From positions 30,905,398-30,969,397 of the forward strand of contig NC_092577.1 of the NCBI RefSeq assembly GCF_037975245.1: 64,000 nucleotides of DNA, read 5' to 3'. The notes below the pieces were generated by a model. It was given only the letters and a program-made list of their open reading frames with translations. It had not been told where the DNA came from and ran no database searches. Source of the DNA: Apostichopus japonicus (taxonomy: Eukaryota; Echinodermata; Holothuroidea; Aspidochirotida; Stichopodidae). Shown here piece by piece: positions 24,860 to 37,970 of this stretch (within the stretch, counting starts at the first letter, position 1; every line of letters starts with the position of its first letter). Position numbers and translations under genes: made by a program.

Positions 24860-25255
24860 AGGGCGTTGTGGTCAAGTGGTTAAGGCAGTGGACTTGTGAT
24901 CTAAGGATTACAGGTTCGAGCCCTGGCCAGATCATTGCGTTGTGTCCTTGGGCAAGGCGCTTTATCTCCATTGCCTCTCTTCACCCAGGTGTATAAATGG
25001 GGACCTGCGAGGTAACTTGTAAATATAGTTGCGTGCGCCGGTTTGTGGCTGCACCCTATGGGAAGTCCCCCCGGGGACACGTGGTTGTGGTGCACTGTGG
25101 TGCCCCAGGAGAGATTGATTGAATTGTGCACACTTTGGTGTGTGGGTGTGACAAGTTACCAATGACCAGGGGTTAAGTTGTAAAGTCATGTGAGGAGGCA
25201 TTAGCCTCATACAAGACTGTAAACCTTCAACTTTTAACTTTTTAACTTTTAACAA
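24860..25255 (+). mobile_element. SINE B, tRNA-derived with a conserved metazoan SINE core
   Basis: The head GGGCGTTGTGGTCAAGTGGT...GGTTCGAGCC carries A and B boxes. The body includes TGTCCTTGGGCAAGGCGCTT and CACCCAGGTGTATAAATGGG, which resembles the deeply conserved Nin/V-type SINE core domain (from memory). The tail is a run of CTTTTAA repeats. Confidence 0.8.
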
Positions 25256-25309
25256 CTCACACAGAGGATAAACTGAGAAGACGGTGGCTGGTGCATACAC
25301 ATTGTCAGG

Positions 25310-25518
25310 TATGTATGTATGTATGTATGTATGTATGTATGTATATTAGATCCTCCTGCAAGCAGGAACTCGCGAAGAAGCCTAATTGGCTTATCAAAGC
25401 CGCAAGCTGACCGAAGTCAGTCTCTTACATTCATATTTAACGTCCATGATTATGAATTGTTAATTGTCAACAACTCTGTAACTGGACGACATACATTAAT
25501 CTGGGAGTGACTCGACAC
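25310..25518 (-). mobile_element. SINE A, 5'-truncated copy with (ATGT)n tail
   Basis: The (ATGT)n tail at 25310-25344 is joined to the SINE A 3' end and body through CTGGGAGTGACTCGA. The tRNA head is missing. Confidence 0.85.
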
Positions 25519-25988
25519 AGGTCTTGCAAACAGGTCTTGCAATAAGAATTTTAATTTATGATACGGAATTAGCTAACTTTCCTAGACTGTGTCTATTATT
25601 TGTATATCGTTTCTTGGCTTCTTTTCCTTTGTTTTTTTGGGGTGTGTGGTTTTCATTCAGGGAGTATTCTACTTATTGAGCCCTCCAGGGTTTTTAGTTT
25701 AATGACTTCCTTTTCACAGCTTGTATAATTTGCTCTGTTCACACCAACCCTTTGTTGTTCTCTTAAATGTGATGAGGCAATTCAATGAATGAATGAAAGA
25801 ACTTCTTTGTGGAATGTTCACAAAAGTGCTTCAAACTGTGCTTTGGGACTAAATGATCAACAAAAAAGATGTGCAAAGTATAACTTACAAAGTAATAACT
25901 GAGATCATAAACATTACATAATATCCTAGAGTATGTTGACCTACTTGCAGTACCGCTAGAATTATAAGTCAGAGCTGTGTAATAAATA

Positions 25989-26224
25989 ATGTATGTATTT
26001 TAGTTCCTCCTGCAAGCAGGAACTCGCGAAGAAGCCATCCTTGGCTTATCAAAGCCGCAAGCTGAACGAAGTCAGTCTCTTAGTTTTATATTTAACGTCC
26101 ATGATTATGAATTGTCAATTGTCAACAACTCTGTAACTGGACGACATACATTAATCTGGGAGTGACTCGAACTGGGGACCTTATGATTGGAAGGCACCGG
26201 TGTTAACCACTGAGCTAACACTCC
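25989..26224 (-). mobile_element. SINE A, full copy
   Basis: Complete reverse-strand copy from GTTCCTCCTGCAAGCAGG to the head (GGTGTTAACCACTGAGCTAA). Lies 0.5 kb from another copy at 25310-25518. Confidence 0.85.
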
Positions 26225-27315
26225 TTAATAATAACACTCCTTAATGATAATAAAACATCTATGTGTTTAATACAACTCTGGAAGAGCAACGATCCACAGC
26301 GCTTAAATACACAAAACAGTGAGTTTTACACTATTACAATAAGATGGTAATTATGCTGCATTTAAGTCATGCAAGAGTTACAAAGGCTACTCAGTACAAA
26401 TTAACAAGCTGGATACTACAGTCAAAATGTATAGTTTGACATACCACCCACACAGTGCACACACCTCACTGTGTTATCTAAAACATGCAACAAAGCAGTT
26501 AATTGTGTGTGCTATTGGATTAACTTTATTACCAAAGCAGGTACTTCAAGCAGCTTTTTGCATTTGTCGCCGTTTTCCCACCCTATTGACATTTCCATCG
26601 AGTTTTACATGTACTGTACATATTCATCACAAAGCAAATTAAGATATTAGCCAAGTCTTTTTCCCTGTCAAGAGCATTAATTGGCGAGTAATTAAGGACT
26701 TCTGCAGATAATGAGTGGAGTGTCTTCCAACAAATTCCTCATTTAAATTTTAATCGCATGCAGCTCCCCAAATCCACTAGTTTGAATCTAGTTTGAATCA
26801 GTGAATAGCTAACATGTTCATTTATGAGCTGTTGCTTAAAATGGTTTCATTCTCAGCAATCCAAACAAAATTGCGTTGGTATCAGAGCAATACACAAGGT
26901 ACACAAATGAAGCATCGTGTTGTAGTACATATTGGTGTACTGGGTTGCTTATGACGCCAGCAAAGTAAAAATTATTTACCTCATTATTTCAATGAAGTTC
27001 ATTAAATTTAAATATTCATATTATTGACGGGGTTTATCGCGATCCTAACAGAAATATCTTTGAGAAAAACAATGTCGTAAAGTTGTAAATTTTTCGACTT
27101 TGATTCCACCATTTGAAGTTAGATTTGAATGAATAGATAAGCTATTTATGTATGCCGTTATGGCATCGTGGGGTCAATGAGGTTGAGAAAACCATAGAAA
27201 AGGACGCAAAAAGCTGCTGTAAGGATTAAAACCAAGATTGCAATATATCATGGAATTAGAAAGCCTATATTTGATTGTTTCACCAGATCAATGTGAGTAA
27301 GTAGTAATTATTGGA

Positions 27316-27905
27316 AGGCACAACAGTGTCCTTAGTAGGAAATTGAGAGGGCTGCAGCATCCTGCAGCCAGGCTGCATAGTTAGGATCAAGTAACTACAA
27401 TACTAATTGCTCTTGATATATTCCAAGGCACAGTGTCAAAGTAGGAAATTGAGAGGGCTGCAGCCTCCTGTAACCAGGCTGCATAGTTAGGATCAAGTAA
27501 CTACAATACTAATTGCTCTTGATATATTGCAAGGCACAGTGTCCATAGTAGGAAACTGAGATGGCTGCAGCATCCTGCAACCAGGCTGCATAGTTAGGAT
27601 CGAGTAACTACAATACTAATTGATCTTGATATATTGCAAGGCACAGTGTCCATAGTAGGAAACTGAGATGGCTGCAGCATCCTACAACCAGGCTACGTAG
27701 TAAGGAGTAACTACAGTTCCAATTGTTTTGATATATTTGCAAAAGCAGTGTCAAAGTAGGATACTGACAATGGGCTGCAGCCAGGCTGTGTAGTCAGGAC
27801 GTCAAATTTTGTGCTATGCAGTTGCACACTATATACAGCACTGTATCTCACACAAAAGTAGGATACTGAAAGGGCTGCAGCATCCTGCAGCCAGGCTGCC
27901 TATGG
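27316..27905 (+). repeat. About 107-bp tandem repeat, 4 full and 2 degenerate units
   Basis: Units start at 27316, 27426, 27532 and 27639 (AGGCACAGTGTCC, GGCTGCAGCATCCTG, AACTACAATACTAATTG). Two shortened units follow to 27905. Confidence 0.9.
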
Positions 27906-28601
27906 TCTTTTGTGCTGTGCAGTTTCACACAATATATAGCATCACATACTAGTTTCCTACAATTAATAGTTAATGACTTCAATTGTTTAGATTGTTTGAT
28001 ATATATAGAATCAAATTGCATTTATAATTGCTGCAGCTTTCCTTTCTTGACACTGTGCCTACAGACTTTGTCTGACAAACACTTTTTTTATTGGAATGCA
28101 TAATTTCACATTATAAAACAACATGCTTCCTAATAAAAAATTGGATACGCTCAAATTTCACAATAATAACCATGATCACGATTTTGTTATCAATAACAAA
28201 CACAATTTCTGTAGAGTCATCATTTCATAATCAATGCGAAGGCTGACATACATACAGTACTACTGTATGTCTATGCAAGCTCTGTTTCCTTGATGTATGA
28301 CTATATACCATATAACTCATCAATAATTCTCTAGAAATCAACTACTCATACATTGCTTACAAGTACAAATTAAAGTCAATATTAAATCTTTATATTAGAA
28401 TACTGTTTACAGTTGCTATAAATTTACATTTAAATGTCATAAGGCAATTTACATTAGAACAGTTATAGTTATCTCCACACGACTTGCTGAAGGAAGTTGA
28501 AGACAAGCCACTGTTGTACTGGAGTACTGCACACTATACAGTACAGTACGCAAAACCGGGGCAAAAATTTAATGCTTGTCGTCGATCTGATCGTCCGAGA
28601 A

Positions 28602-28806
28602 GAACAAATTTCTGTTGGGACAACCAAAATCAGCTTTGGAATTTGTCCCGTAGACGACTTAAGTTGCTTACAGTACATCAAAATTCAGATTGCATTTTCA
28701 GAACATTTCAGAACAAATTTCTGTTTGGACAACCGAAATCGGCTTTGGAATTTGTCCGGTAGATGACTTAAGTTGCTTACAGAAAATCAAAATTCAGATC
28801 GCAGTT
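28602..28806 (+). repeat. 109-bp tandem duplication
   Basis: Copies at 28602 and 28711 share GAACAAATTTCTG, GGACAACC(A/G)AAATC and GACTTAAGTTGCTTACAG. A weaker third copy is at 28998-29035, and a GGACAACC-rich stretch at 3010-3056 may be related. Confidence 0.8.
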
Positions 28807-28920
28807 TAATAAATCCCAAAATCCCCCCCAAAAGGTCATGATATTTAAATAAGGCATGGAAAAGTGGTACTGTAGGCCTATGATTCACCAAAATGAGTGT
28901 TTTAATGGCCCAAAGCCTGA

Positions 28921-28968
28921 TGTTCTATTCACCAAGAATACACATCTCTCCTGTTTTGTACATATTGA
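28921..28968 (-). repeat. Solo monomer of the 48-bp minisatellite
   Basis: About 39 of 48 bases match the reverse complement of the 16169-16622 unit, including TGTTCTATTCACCAA and TACACATCTCTCCT. It stands alone, 12 kb away. Confidence 0.7.
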
Positions 28969-29035
28969 TCATTCTTTGTTATTTTGCAAATCTTTTTTGA
29001 ACAAAAAATTCTGCTGTTTGGACAACCCACGCAGA

Positions 29036-32000
29036 TAAACTTTCTGAACCTGCAAACTACAAACTACTTCGACGAAAGAAAGGTAATTGAAGGTATAAAA
29101 GCACCTATAGATCATTCTGAAGTTAGGTGTAAATTAATTTTTTGTCTTTGTTATCATTATTTGTTTTACATGCCAAAAAGGGACCTACTGGTGGGAGGGG
29201 AGGGGGGTTGTGGGGGGCCTGGGGGACCGTGGAATATTAAAAACAAACTACTGAAGACTGTAACAAAAATATCAGAGGTAAGGTAAGTGTATGACTAGAA
29301 AGATATTTAAATATGAGAGGATGGGTGGGTAGTACTGTTAACTTACAAACACAGCCCAGATTTTAATATGAGTTTATCATTCACAATAAAAACCTATAAA
29401 ATTTGATCAGAACCTCTTTATAATGTTGACATTATAAGAAAGGCTGTACAGTCAGTCATGGGTGACGATGTGTAATTAAGACTAAATAAATTATGCTTCT
29501 AATTTAAATAAACGGGTGCACATCATCCCTTCCGAAGACCTCCCCTACATCCTCTTTGCCAATTTCTGTATAAAATGACAGCGTATGTTACTAATTAATG
29601 TGACATACAATACTATATATACTGTACCCTGTCTCACATGGCGAATGTTCAAGGTTTCATATACATTACAAATCTCTCACATTGTTTGGTAAACCCTGAC
29701 AAAAATCTTCAGGTTCATTATTGGTCATAGATAAGGCATCCCTAACAGACATACTAGACACGGTAGAATGAGGTGCTACGGTTGTGAGGAGACAGGTTAG
29801 CGAGGAGCAAAGTAAATATGGCATCCCTAACAGTTAAAATTTTACATTTCTAGAAAACACCAACCAACCACAAGGCTCCCCCCCCCCTCCCTGTTTCTTT
29901 ATTACAAATAAATGCAATTTAATAATTTGTCCAACATTTGGCAATTTTTCTTACTATACTGTATGTATGATACATGTACACTATCACACCCATGATGTAC
30001 ATATAGTAGTGTACTATATATATGGTCAATTACCTCTCTCACCTAATATTCCCCCGTTAAAAGGTTTAACTAGTAGTATAAACACAAGGTGTGAAGAAAA
30101 AAAAAATGATCAATAAACGGATGACTATAGTGTCTGTCGTTTACACCGTCAATTGTTTCACTGTTACTCTGGAGTTTGATAATCAATGAATCAGCCTTTT
30201 GATTGTACAGATTGTGCTCAGCTCAGCCACAAAATAGGATGCATATATAGGATATATGTAGGGCAGGTCTATGCATGTGATGTATACTCGGTCTTTCTCA
30301 CGATATACAATTTTGTCATTTAAGAGCTATATTTTTTTGGGACTATAATGTCTATAGTCTAGTCTATAATGTGTCTGTGAGAAACAGCATCAGTTCCTAA
30401 TTCCTCGAAAAATTGACAAAAACTTCATTTACTTAGAAAGAATATTGCATTCATCTGGGATCCCTACTCTGGAAATCATTAAACTCCACTATATTGGATA
30501 AATTTTCAATTGGTTCCCTCGGGCATTTCCCTCTCACCCCAATTATACCTAATTAAAAGAAAAAATGATTTTGTAATATTAAATTTTTCAGCGATCTTGA
30601 TTGATGGGTAATCCTAAGATATCAAACTAGCTTAATGTCATCCAGCAGAGGACATTTGGATTAATTGTCCCCAAAATATGCTAAAACTGGTCACTTGCAA
30701 GATGCAATATTTTAAACTACCTTTCCCCCTTACCCAAACTCACTCCAACCTCACCCTAGCCCAACCCCATCTACCACCTTAAAAGAGGTATTTTAATTAG
30801 TAAAAGTATACACAAACTTTGTATAATTTCAGTCTTCTCAATGTGCAGATATATGGGGACAAATTCAAAGTTATAGCATTCCAGGGGAAGAAGAATTTGT
30901 TTTGTTTTTTAACTGCAAGTTTTGTTTGCTAACATCTGGGGGAAATACAGATTACTGTACCTTTAAAACAAACTCACGATTAGCCTAACTTTATTACACA
31001 TGGGAGAATTGCAAGCATTAATCTGTTGTGTAATGGGAATATAATGACTGGTGGATATAATATTATAACCCAGGAAATGTAGCTTTTTTCTTTCATTCTT
31101 TCCTTTAAAAACAACTTGCCAATCAACAAGAGGTAAAGCATGCAGATCTGATTTTTTTTATTCCAGGAAGTTTTTTGTGTAATTGGAGGTCAGGGAATAG
31201 GTAGTAACCTTATGGAACCTGTAGGAGTGTAGGTCATTATACCACTTCTGTCCTAGGACAGTCCTACACATGCAGAGGACCCCTGATGGTAGATTCAAGT
31301 TTATAGACACAAGTGGTAGCACAAATACACATGAAACCCCCAAAACTTACTGGTTTGGGGAAAACAGTTGTATTAATCACAAGCGAGAATTTTGCGGAAA
31401 AACAAGTGTAGTAACTTCCGGGATGGTTGACACTGAAGGAGGAGTTAGTGGGCGTGGCCCAGGGAGCGAGGGTGCAGTGCTAAAACGTTTCCAAATGTGT
31501 AGTTAGATAGATAGGAAAGTGCAATTGTGGAGTGGGAGACAGGTAAGAGAGAAGCAAAGTAAATCCATCAACCAAATGTAATATTCTATAGCTGCAAAAG
31601 TTTAGTATGTGCACTAAACTGGCATATATGCATTTTAATTCAAACAATGAAGGGAAGATACACAAATTTTGTTGATTGCCACCATTCAATCGCAACTACG
31701 TAACGACCACTCTATTGGCCTCCTTCCACCCTTCCCAGTATTCCTATTCACTATTCCACATTATAATACTTATGTTACTCTAAATTTTGTTGAACCTGTA
31801 GTTTAAAGATCTGCTTTATTGGCTCTAATTATAGCACACTATAGCTAGGAAAGTTTTGTGATTACGTAAACGACCTGCCACGGTTGTAAATCGACCTCAG
31901 GCTGTAAAATTAGCCTGCATAGCTTCTTAACACCATTAGGCTCTTTGTGTAAACACTATGTGGAAATATGTTCATGTCTACAGTTTAGTTAATCATACAG

Positions 32001-32698
32001 CACTTACACAAAGACCCTCATACAAGTAAAAATATGTGGCAGGCATTGCAGACTAATTGGTAAAAAGAGGTCCTTTTACGATCAAGGCAGGTCGATTACG
32101 TAATCTCAGGAAACTTTTCCATGACAGTATGCTATAGTTGGGGTCTATACAGCAGACCTTTAAGGAAGCAAAATAGGCCTACCCCTTATGAGGTAAATGC
32201 ACACACAGCAGCCTTACAATTCCTTCCAACCATCATTCTTCCTTCCATTCCTACCTCTGCCTCTCCTTATTCTTATCCTCTCATTCTTTTCCAGAGCTCC
32301 TTCATCTAGCTGTCCTATATAATAATGGATACATCCATTCTTAGAGTCAAGCTTGCTAGAAGTCTCAATTCAACCACTAATCCTGAGGTCTGTATACTGA
32401 GCTTAAAGGAGACATCATATACTATACTTCACACAGTATTGAACACAGAGGGATTCTAGCATTTAGCGTAGATGAAAATGGACTGGGCATGCTCCAGCAA
32501 TGCAAAGATGTATACATACATTCATTCATACTTAGTAAAGATTCCTAAATCCTATTGGTCCATTCAGGTCAGCTGACCGTGGTTAATCCTGTGAGTAACA
32601 CACGGTAAAATTACGGGGCATCACTTTAATAAATCTGTGGTTATATGTAACCAAAAATGTTTTGTTTTATGATTTTTCCCCCACACAAATGGTAGTGT
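29036..32698. other. Intergenic, mostly unique
   Basis: G-rich patch at about 29190-29225, the unnamed repeat at 31375-31571 and its short relative near 29800. No coding sequence recognised. Confidence 0.5.
31375..31571 (+). repeat. Interspersed repeat, unnamed family, copy 2
   Basis: Same order of blocks as 19776-19998, with about 15 percent difference by eye. Not coding. Confidence 0.7.
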
Positions 32699-32882
32699 AT
32701 GAATGAACGGGGTTAATCAACGGTCTAGCGTGCGTTACTCACATGATTAATGCACTCCGGGTGTTAATGCTATCGCTGGATGCACTCGGGCTCCGCCCTC
32801 GTGCATCGCTTGCATTATCCCCCGATCGTGCATTAATCCTGTGAGTAACGCACGCTAGACCGTTGATTAACCCCTTATTCAT
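32699..32882. mobile_element. Palindromic foldback element, 184 bp
   Basis: Arms of about 55 bp pair almost perfectly (ATGAAT, GGGGTTAATCAACGGTCTAG, CGTGCGTTACTCAC) and an inner stem (GATGCAC...GTGCATC) extends the hairpin. The interior is GC-richer than its flanks. A related half-arm (GGTTAATCCTGTGAGTAAC) lies at about 32580. Confidence 0.8.
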
Positions 32883-32949
32883 GTACACAGCTTCTATCTA
32901 TCATGTTTTACTTTGTTATTTTGCTATATATACTGTATGCAGTTATTAC

Positions 32950-33195
32950 GCCATTATTTATACAGCGCATATCCACAAGTTCTATGCGCTTTACAATTAA
33001 CCCTGGTCATTGGTAACTTGTCACACCTACACACCAAAGTGTGCACAATTCAAACAATCTCTCCTGGGGCACAACAGTTCACCACAGCCATTTGTCCCCT
33101 GGGGGACTTCCCATAGGGTGCAGCCACAAAACGGCGCTTGCAACTATATTTACAAGTCACCTCGCAAGTCCCCATTTATACACCTGGGTGAAGTT
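32950..33195 (-). mobile_element. SINE B, truncated copy
   Basis: Reverse copy of the SINE B body (ATTTATACACCTGGGTGAAG, TTCCCATAGGGTGCAGCCAC, CATTGGTAACTTGTCACACC). The tRNA head is missing. Confidence 0.8.
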
Positions 33196-34783
33196 ATCAA
33201 GACTTTCACAAATGCTAAGATATTTGAATTAAAACTAAATTATAATTCCAAATCAATCAATAAATGACATGAATGAAGTCACTTGCATCTTATTTATGCT
33301 GATTTATTGCCTCCTGAAAAGCTAAAGTGGACTTTTAGGAGACTCTTGAATGTTTCATACAGTACTAACTGCACTTTCATTCAATATTTTGGCAGCCTAA
33401 AATATCCCATTATATCATTTTAGCAAAAAAAATGAAGCTGGAGGCTGCTACAAATGCATTCTAGGCTCCACAAGTGAAGGCGAGGAAATAAACTGGATGT
33501 CTTCGTTCAACATTGTTTTTGGGAAATTTATGTCCAAGATGTCAGGTGGAGCTGCAACATTAATTTGTAAAATTTCTCAAGTCAGCTGGGTCTCCATCAC
33601 TTCCTATGTGCAGCCTTCTATAATCTTGCCCAGTCATAAAAAAAAAACACATTTTGAAAGGAAAACATTAATTACAGCTACATCCTCAATAATTCCAATG
33701 ATATGAAATTAATAAAATAAATTAATACAGTAGGGAAGAAATATCAATTCACTTCTAAAGACAGTTTTCTAAATGCAATACATGTGTAAAGTAAACATCA
33801 TAGTACACAGATATCTGGACTGCAACTTTTAGTAGCGTCAACCTGCCCTTCACAATTACCTATATAGATAAATTTGTGAAACTGCCTCACAATAAAGAGG
33901 AGCTCGTTTCAGGGTTGTTCACCCATCTACACAGGACAGTATCACTTACTGAAAATATAAATTGGTTTGCTTTAACAGAATAAAACTAATGAATGCAGCA
34001 TACATATCAAAATATATATACATATATTTTCCAACTCACTACAATTCAATTATACATGTATACATATATTGTACAGTACCTTGTTTTCTTTGCAGGCCTA
34101 GAGCAATTTGCTCTTCAATAATGGATAAATAGTTCATCGTCTTCCTATAAATCTAGATTCGAAGAAAATTTTACTTTATTATGATCCTATCACAGCACTT
34201 GAGCCTCACAGTTCAATGTAAAGGCCTTCCATGAGCCTAGTAATTATCACTTTTCAGCCTGCCTATATTATAAAATAGACACAAAACTTAAAAGTACAGT
34301 AAGTATTCTCTGAAGAATTCAGATCCTTCAGGATGATAATTAGCAGCTACTGACGATTGATCGAGTGTTAAAAGGTCAACAGTATCGACCCCAAATTTGA
34401 AGCAGGCTGAAAATATTATTGTTAAAAACTTTTGAAAACTACATTCCAGGTGGTTATGAATCTCTAACATATTTCCAGACATCGAGAATTGTGTTAAACT
34501 AGACAAAATTCAGTTTCTCAATCAGGTAAAAAACTTGATTGAGGATGGTGGTAAAGTGCAAATTGAAGTGATGAGCATGTGTGACCATTATCTGATTTAC
34601 TAGCATATCTGGGATCAATTACTGATGACCAATAAAATAACATCGTTTTCATATATCTTGGTGTTGACAGGGAATAATTATTATTCAAAAGCTTTGCAGC
34701 AGGTTTGATGGCTGTGAATGTTATATTATGGATTCTGAGTATATATAACCAAATTTACTATTCATCTTTACACTAGTATTTAA

Positions 34784-35027
34784 AGGTATGCTGTATTGGC
34801 CCCAAATATGCTAGATATTCAAAAATGGTCACCATTGGTCAAAATTCTTAAAACTGTTTTTATTACAACCTTGGAGGAAATTTTCCTCACTGGGAGATTC
34901 AGTCATTTTGTGTGTTCTTTAAAAATATCTGAGAACAATTTGGAGAGTAAACACCTCCAGGAAATTACTTTTTTAAAACTTCATATTATAGCATGCTATA
35001 ATTAATTGGGGCCTATACTGACTCCCT
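34784..35027 (+). mobile_element. TTAA family 2 MITE, 244 bp
   Basis: Flanked by TTAA (34780-34783 and 35028-35031). The imperfect inverted ends both approach GGCCCC (AGGTATGCTGTATTGGCCCC and, reversed, AGGGAGTCAGTATAGGCCCC). A second copy of identical length is at 43124-43367. Confidence 0.85.
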
Positions 35028-35764
35028 TTAACAACTTCACCATTTTGAACTGTATTTTGTGATGCAATAACAGACCATGTTGTTCCCTGGTTGACAAATG
35101 CCTTGAAGAATGTACAGTAAGTCTACAAAGTCTTCTACTCACATAAGTGTCTTTGAAGCTTAAACAATAAAATGTGGGTGACCCTCAGTTTACTTACACA
35201 TAGCATACACTTTTGAGAGCCATACTTTCCTGTTACATTACAGAGTGTTGCTGTGCAATACAAACTGACTGAAACTTTGAAGATACATGTTTGTACAATC
35301 TGAAAGTAGACCTTTGTCTATACATACCTTTCTTGGGTGCAGGCACCAGATGTCATGGAAATATTGAGAAAGTTCTCTAAGATCGCTTAAATTCCAATTA
35401 ATTACCCCGACTGCCATACAATATATATAATAGTAAATATAACATGCAGTGCTGATATTTTTTTAGCTGGAAATTGATACTAACATATACTAGATGTATT
35501 TAGCCTAGGTAGTGCTTTGCAACATTTCTGTTTGATATACAGTACTGTACTTAATATGTGACTAAATATTTAAGGATGTTGTTTTTTTCATTTAAACACA
35601 TATTGCGGAAGGAAGCATGCAAAGTATCACAAATTTCCTCTTTTTTGGGGCTTTCTGTTTGATCACGTCTGCATAGTGAAAGTAGTTCCTAGATGATATT
35701 TTAATGAGAAAACTAATTTAAGACATGGACTTACAATAAAATAAAAGTATTATTATATTTTTAA

Positions 35765-35920
35765 AGGTCTACGGACACCTATGAACAACATTTTCCTGAT
35801 CACTCTAATATAGGCATTAGAAATCATGAAAATAGCTGCAACACCCATCAAAATCCATCAAAGATTTTCCATTTTCACAATTCTTTTCTCAATTCTAGTT
35901 TTATTTATGAATAAACATTA
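35765..35920 (+). mobile_element. TTAA family 3 MITE, truncated
   Basis: Begins after TTAA (35761-35764) with AGGTCTACGGACACCTATGA and matches the reverse complement of 49645-49848 through the CATCAAAGA and TTTATGAATAAACATTAGCT blocks. The far end is not recognisable. Confidence 0.7.
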
Positions 35921-37687
35921 GCTAATTATGTACATTGATGATATATCCAAAGGGAGTGACTGCCTTATTTTCTATTATGTTATCCCTTTGTCTTTACAAC
36001 ATTCATTTCAAGGACACTGAACACAGATTTGGGACCAAAGGCAATACTTTGAAATATTTGATTGTCTTTGAATGATTGGTTGATTGATTGATTGATCAAT
36101 AAATTGATTTATAGTGAGTGATTCCTTGATTTGCAGTATCCATCTTTATCTTAATTATAAATTCTAAATGGCAAAAAAAGTCCATTAAGGCTGCTGTCTC
36201 CCCCCCCATCCTCCCCCACCCTTCAGACACATCAATATCAAATAATTTCCCTTTCCCAATAGGGTATGTTTTCCCTCCGTTTACTCCCTTGGACAAACAG
36301 TTTAAAGACACACAGTTAACAGATAAATTTGACACAGTATGCGTCAAAGGGTTGAACAATGAAACACTGAAAAATCGTAAAATGGTTGTGAAATGTCTGC
36401 TTCAGTGAACTCTGCTCAAGCTGCTCTGCCCACACACGCAGGCCTATCCATCGGGCTTGTAGTTTTACAAATTACAGGCCTATCGCCTACACGTTTCAAG
36501 AAGGGTTTTCATTATGTCCGCATCACTTAACAATGTTGTTAGTCGACTGACGTTGAACCCAAGTATTAAAAGTAAAATATATTTGGCTTAAATGATCAGA
36601 TGATTTTATATACTTACCATGAATGTGCACATCTGAGAATAATTTCCGATACAAGTAATATTGTCATTCAAGTTTAGTAAACAAAGCGCGAACGTGGCTG
36701 TCTCGTTCGCTCCAGTGTCGTCTGTAACTGTGACACAGAACAGACGATAAAATCTGAAACAGCTGATCGCACACTATCACAGACAAAGCACTCAGATAGG
36801 AAGTTCACGTGGCCAGTGGAAACTTGTATATGGATTATTTAATGGCGATGCTGGGATGGGGTGGGGGTTTCGAGGGTGTGTGGCTGGGGTGGGGAAGGGA
36901 AGGACAGGGAAGGGAAGGGAAGGGAGAAGAGAATGCAACACATGTAGTATTGGTAAATGTTTCATTGATATGTCCAATCGCGAACATCATGATGATTATA
37001 TATTTTGTAAACCTTTATGAATGAACAACAGAGTGAAATCTTTCATCTTGGATGAAAATACCACTTTCTTCTTTGTTTTCTATTTTTTTTTATTGATTGA
37101 AATATTTCTTATCCAAAGATGACTATAAACGTGAATGCCATATAACATAAAAGAAAACGAATTTTTATAAAGCCTTTTACTATCTTGCTGGTAATGAAAA
37201 ATTACTTTGAAAATGGAAACAAAGAGCTTCTTGAAGTTTCAACAGAAGTGACCAGCTATTGTCTATAATCATCTAGGATTGTAATTTCACTCTAAGGTTT
37301 ATGTGCATTATGAATAATTTAGAAATAAATGGATCAAATGACCTCATTATGTGGACTGCCAAATATTATACCTCTAGGAAAAGAAAGGGAAGCCCAAATC
37401 ATCATTCTCAACAATATGCACGCGAGAATGAGAAGTGTTTTGATGGAGAACTTCACAGACTGTATAGCTGCTAAGAAACATCGTGGTTGGAAAGTAAGCT
37501 GCAGTGCCAGTTGCGGCAACCATTCTGTCATGATGCTGTGACGTCACTTGAGAATTGAAAGTGAAACTCTTCAGCTTTCCTGTGTTTTGATCTGCATAAA
37601 CATATAAGCAGACAGGTGTCTCTATTATGACGTCAGTGGAAAAAAAAACTGGCACCGGTATATGTTAGTGAACAGTTTCAATCGATG

Positions 37688-37691
<4 letters not shown>
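35921..37691. other. Intergenic, nothing coding seen
   Basis: A TTGA repeat near 36080, and a GGGAA-rich purine run at 36880-36925. Frames at 37329-37655 overlap on both strands and match nothing I know. Confidence 0.5.
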
Positions 37692-37763
<72 letters not shown>

Positions 37764-37801
37764 TTTTCACTGGTCTTGATTTTCCAACTCACTACCGTAC
37801 G
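37692..37801 (+). repeat. (TA)34 microsatellite joined to a SINE C tail
   Basis: A 68-bp TA run (37692-37759), then the SINE C tail to 37801, where the hAT-like MITE interrupts it. The tail resumes at 37971. Confidence 0.85.
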
Positions 37802-37809
37802 ATTTCAAT

Positions 37810-37970
37810 CATAGGCGTAGGAGCCTCATTTGATTTGGGGGGGCTGTAATGACTTGCCCGAAAAGGTGCCCGAAAAATTCTCAGCATATTGCCCGAATTT
37901 TCACCAAAAAAGTTGGTTGGGGGGCTGCAGCCCCCCAGCCCCCCCCCCCCCCCCGCCTCCTACGCCTATG
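37810..37970. mobile_element. hAT-like MITE, 161 bp, inserted in a SINE tail
   Basis: Perfect inverted ends CATAGGCGTAGGAG...CTCCTACGCCTATG with an 8-bp duplication ATTTCAAT (37802-37809 and 37971-37978). The duplicated bases belong to the SINE C tail, so the insertion is younger than the SINE copy. It contains G7, C6 and C16 runs. Confidence 0.9.

Noticed and set aside
37329-37655. Overlapping plus and minus frames of 65-93 codons
   Set aside because: Open on both strands by chance; no family resemblance and no convincing splice sites.
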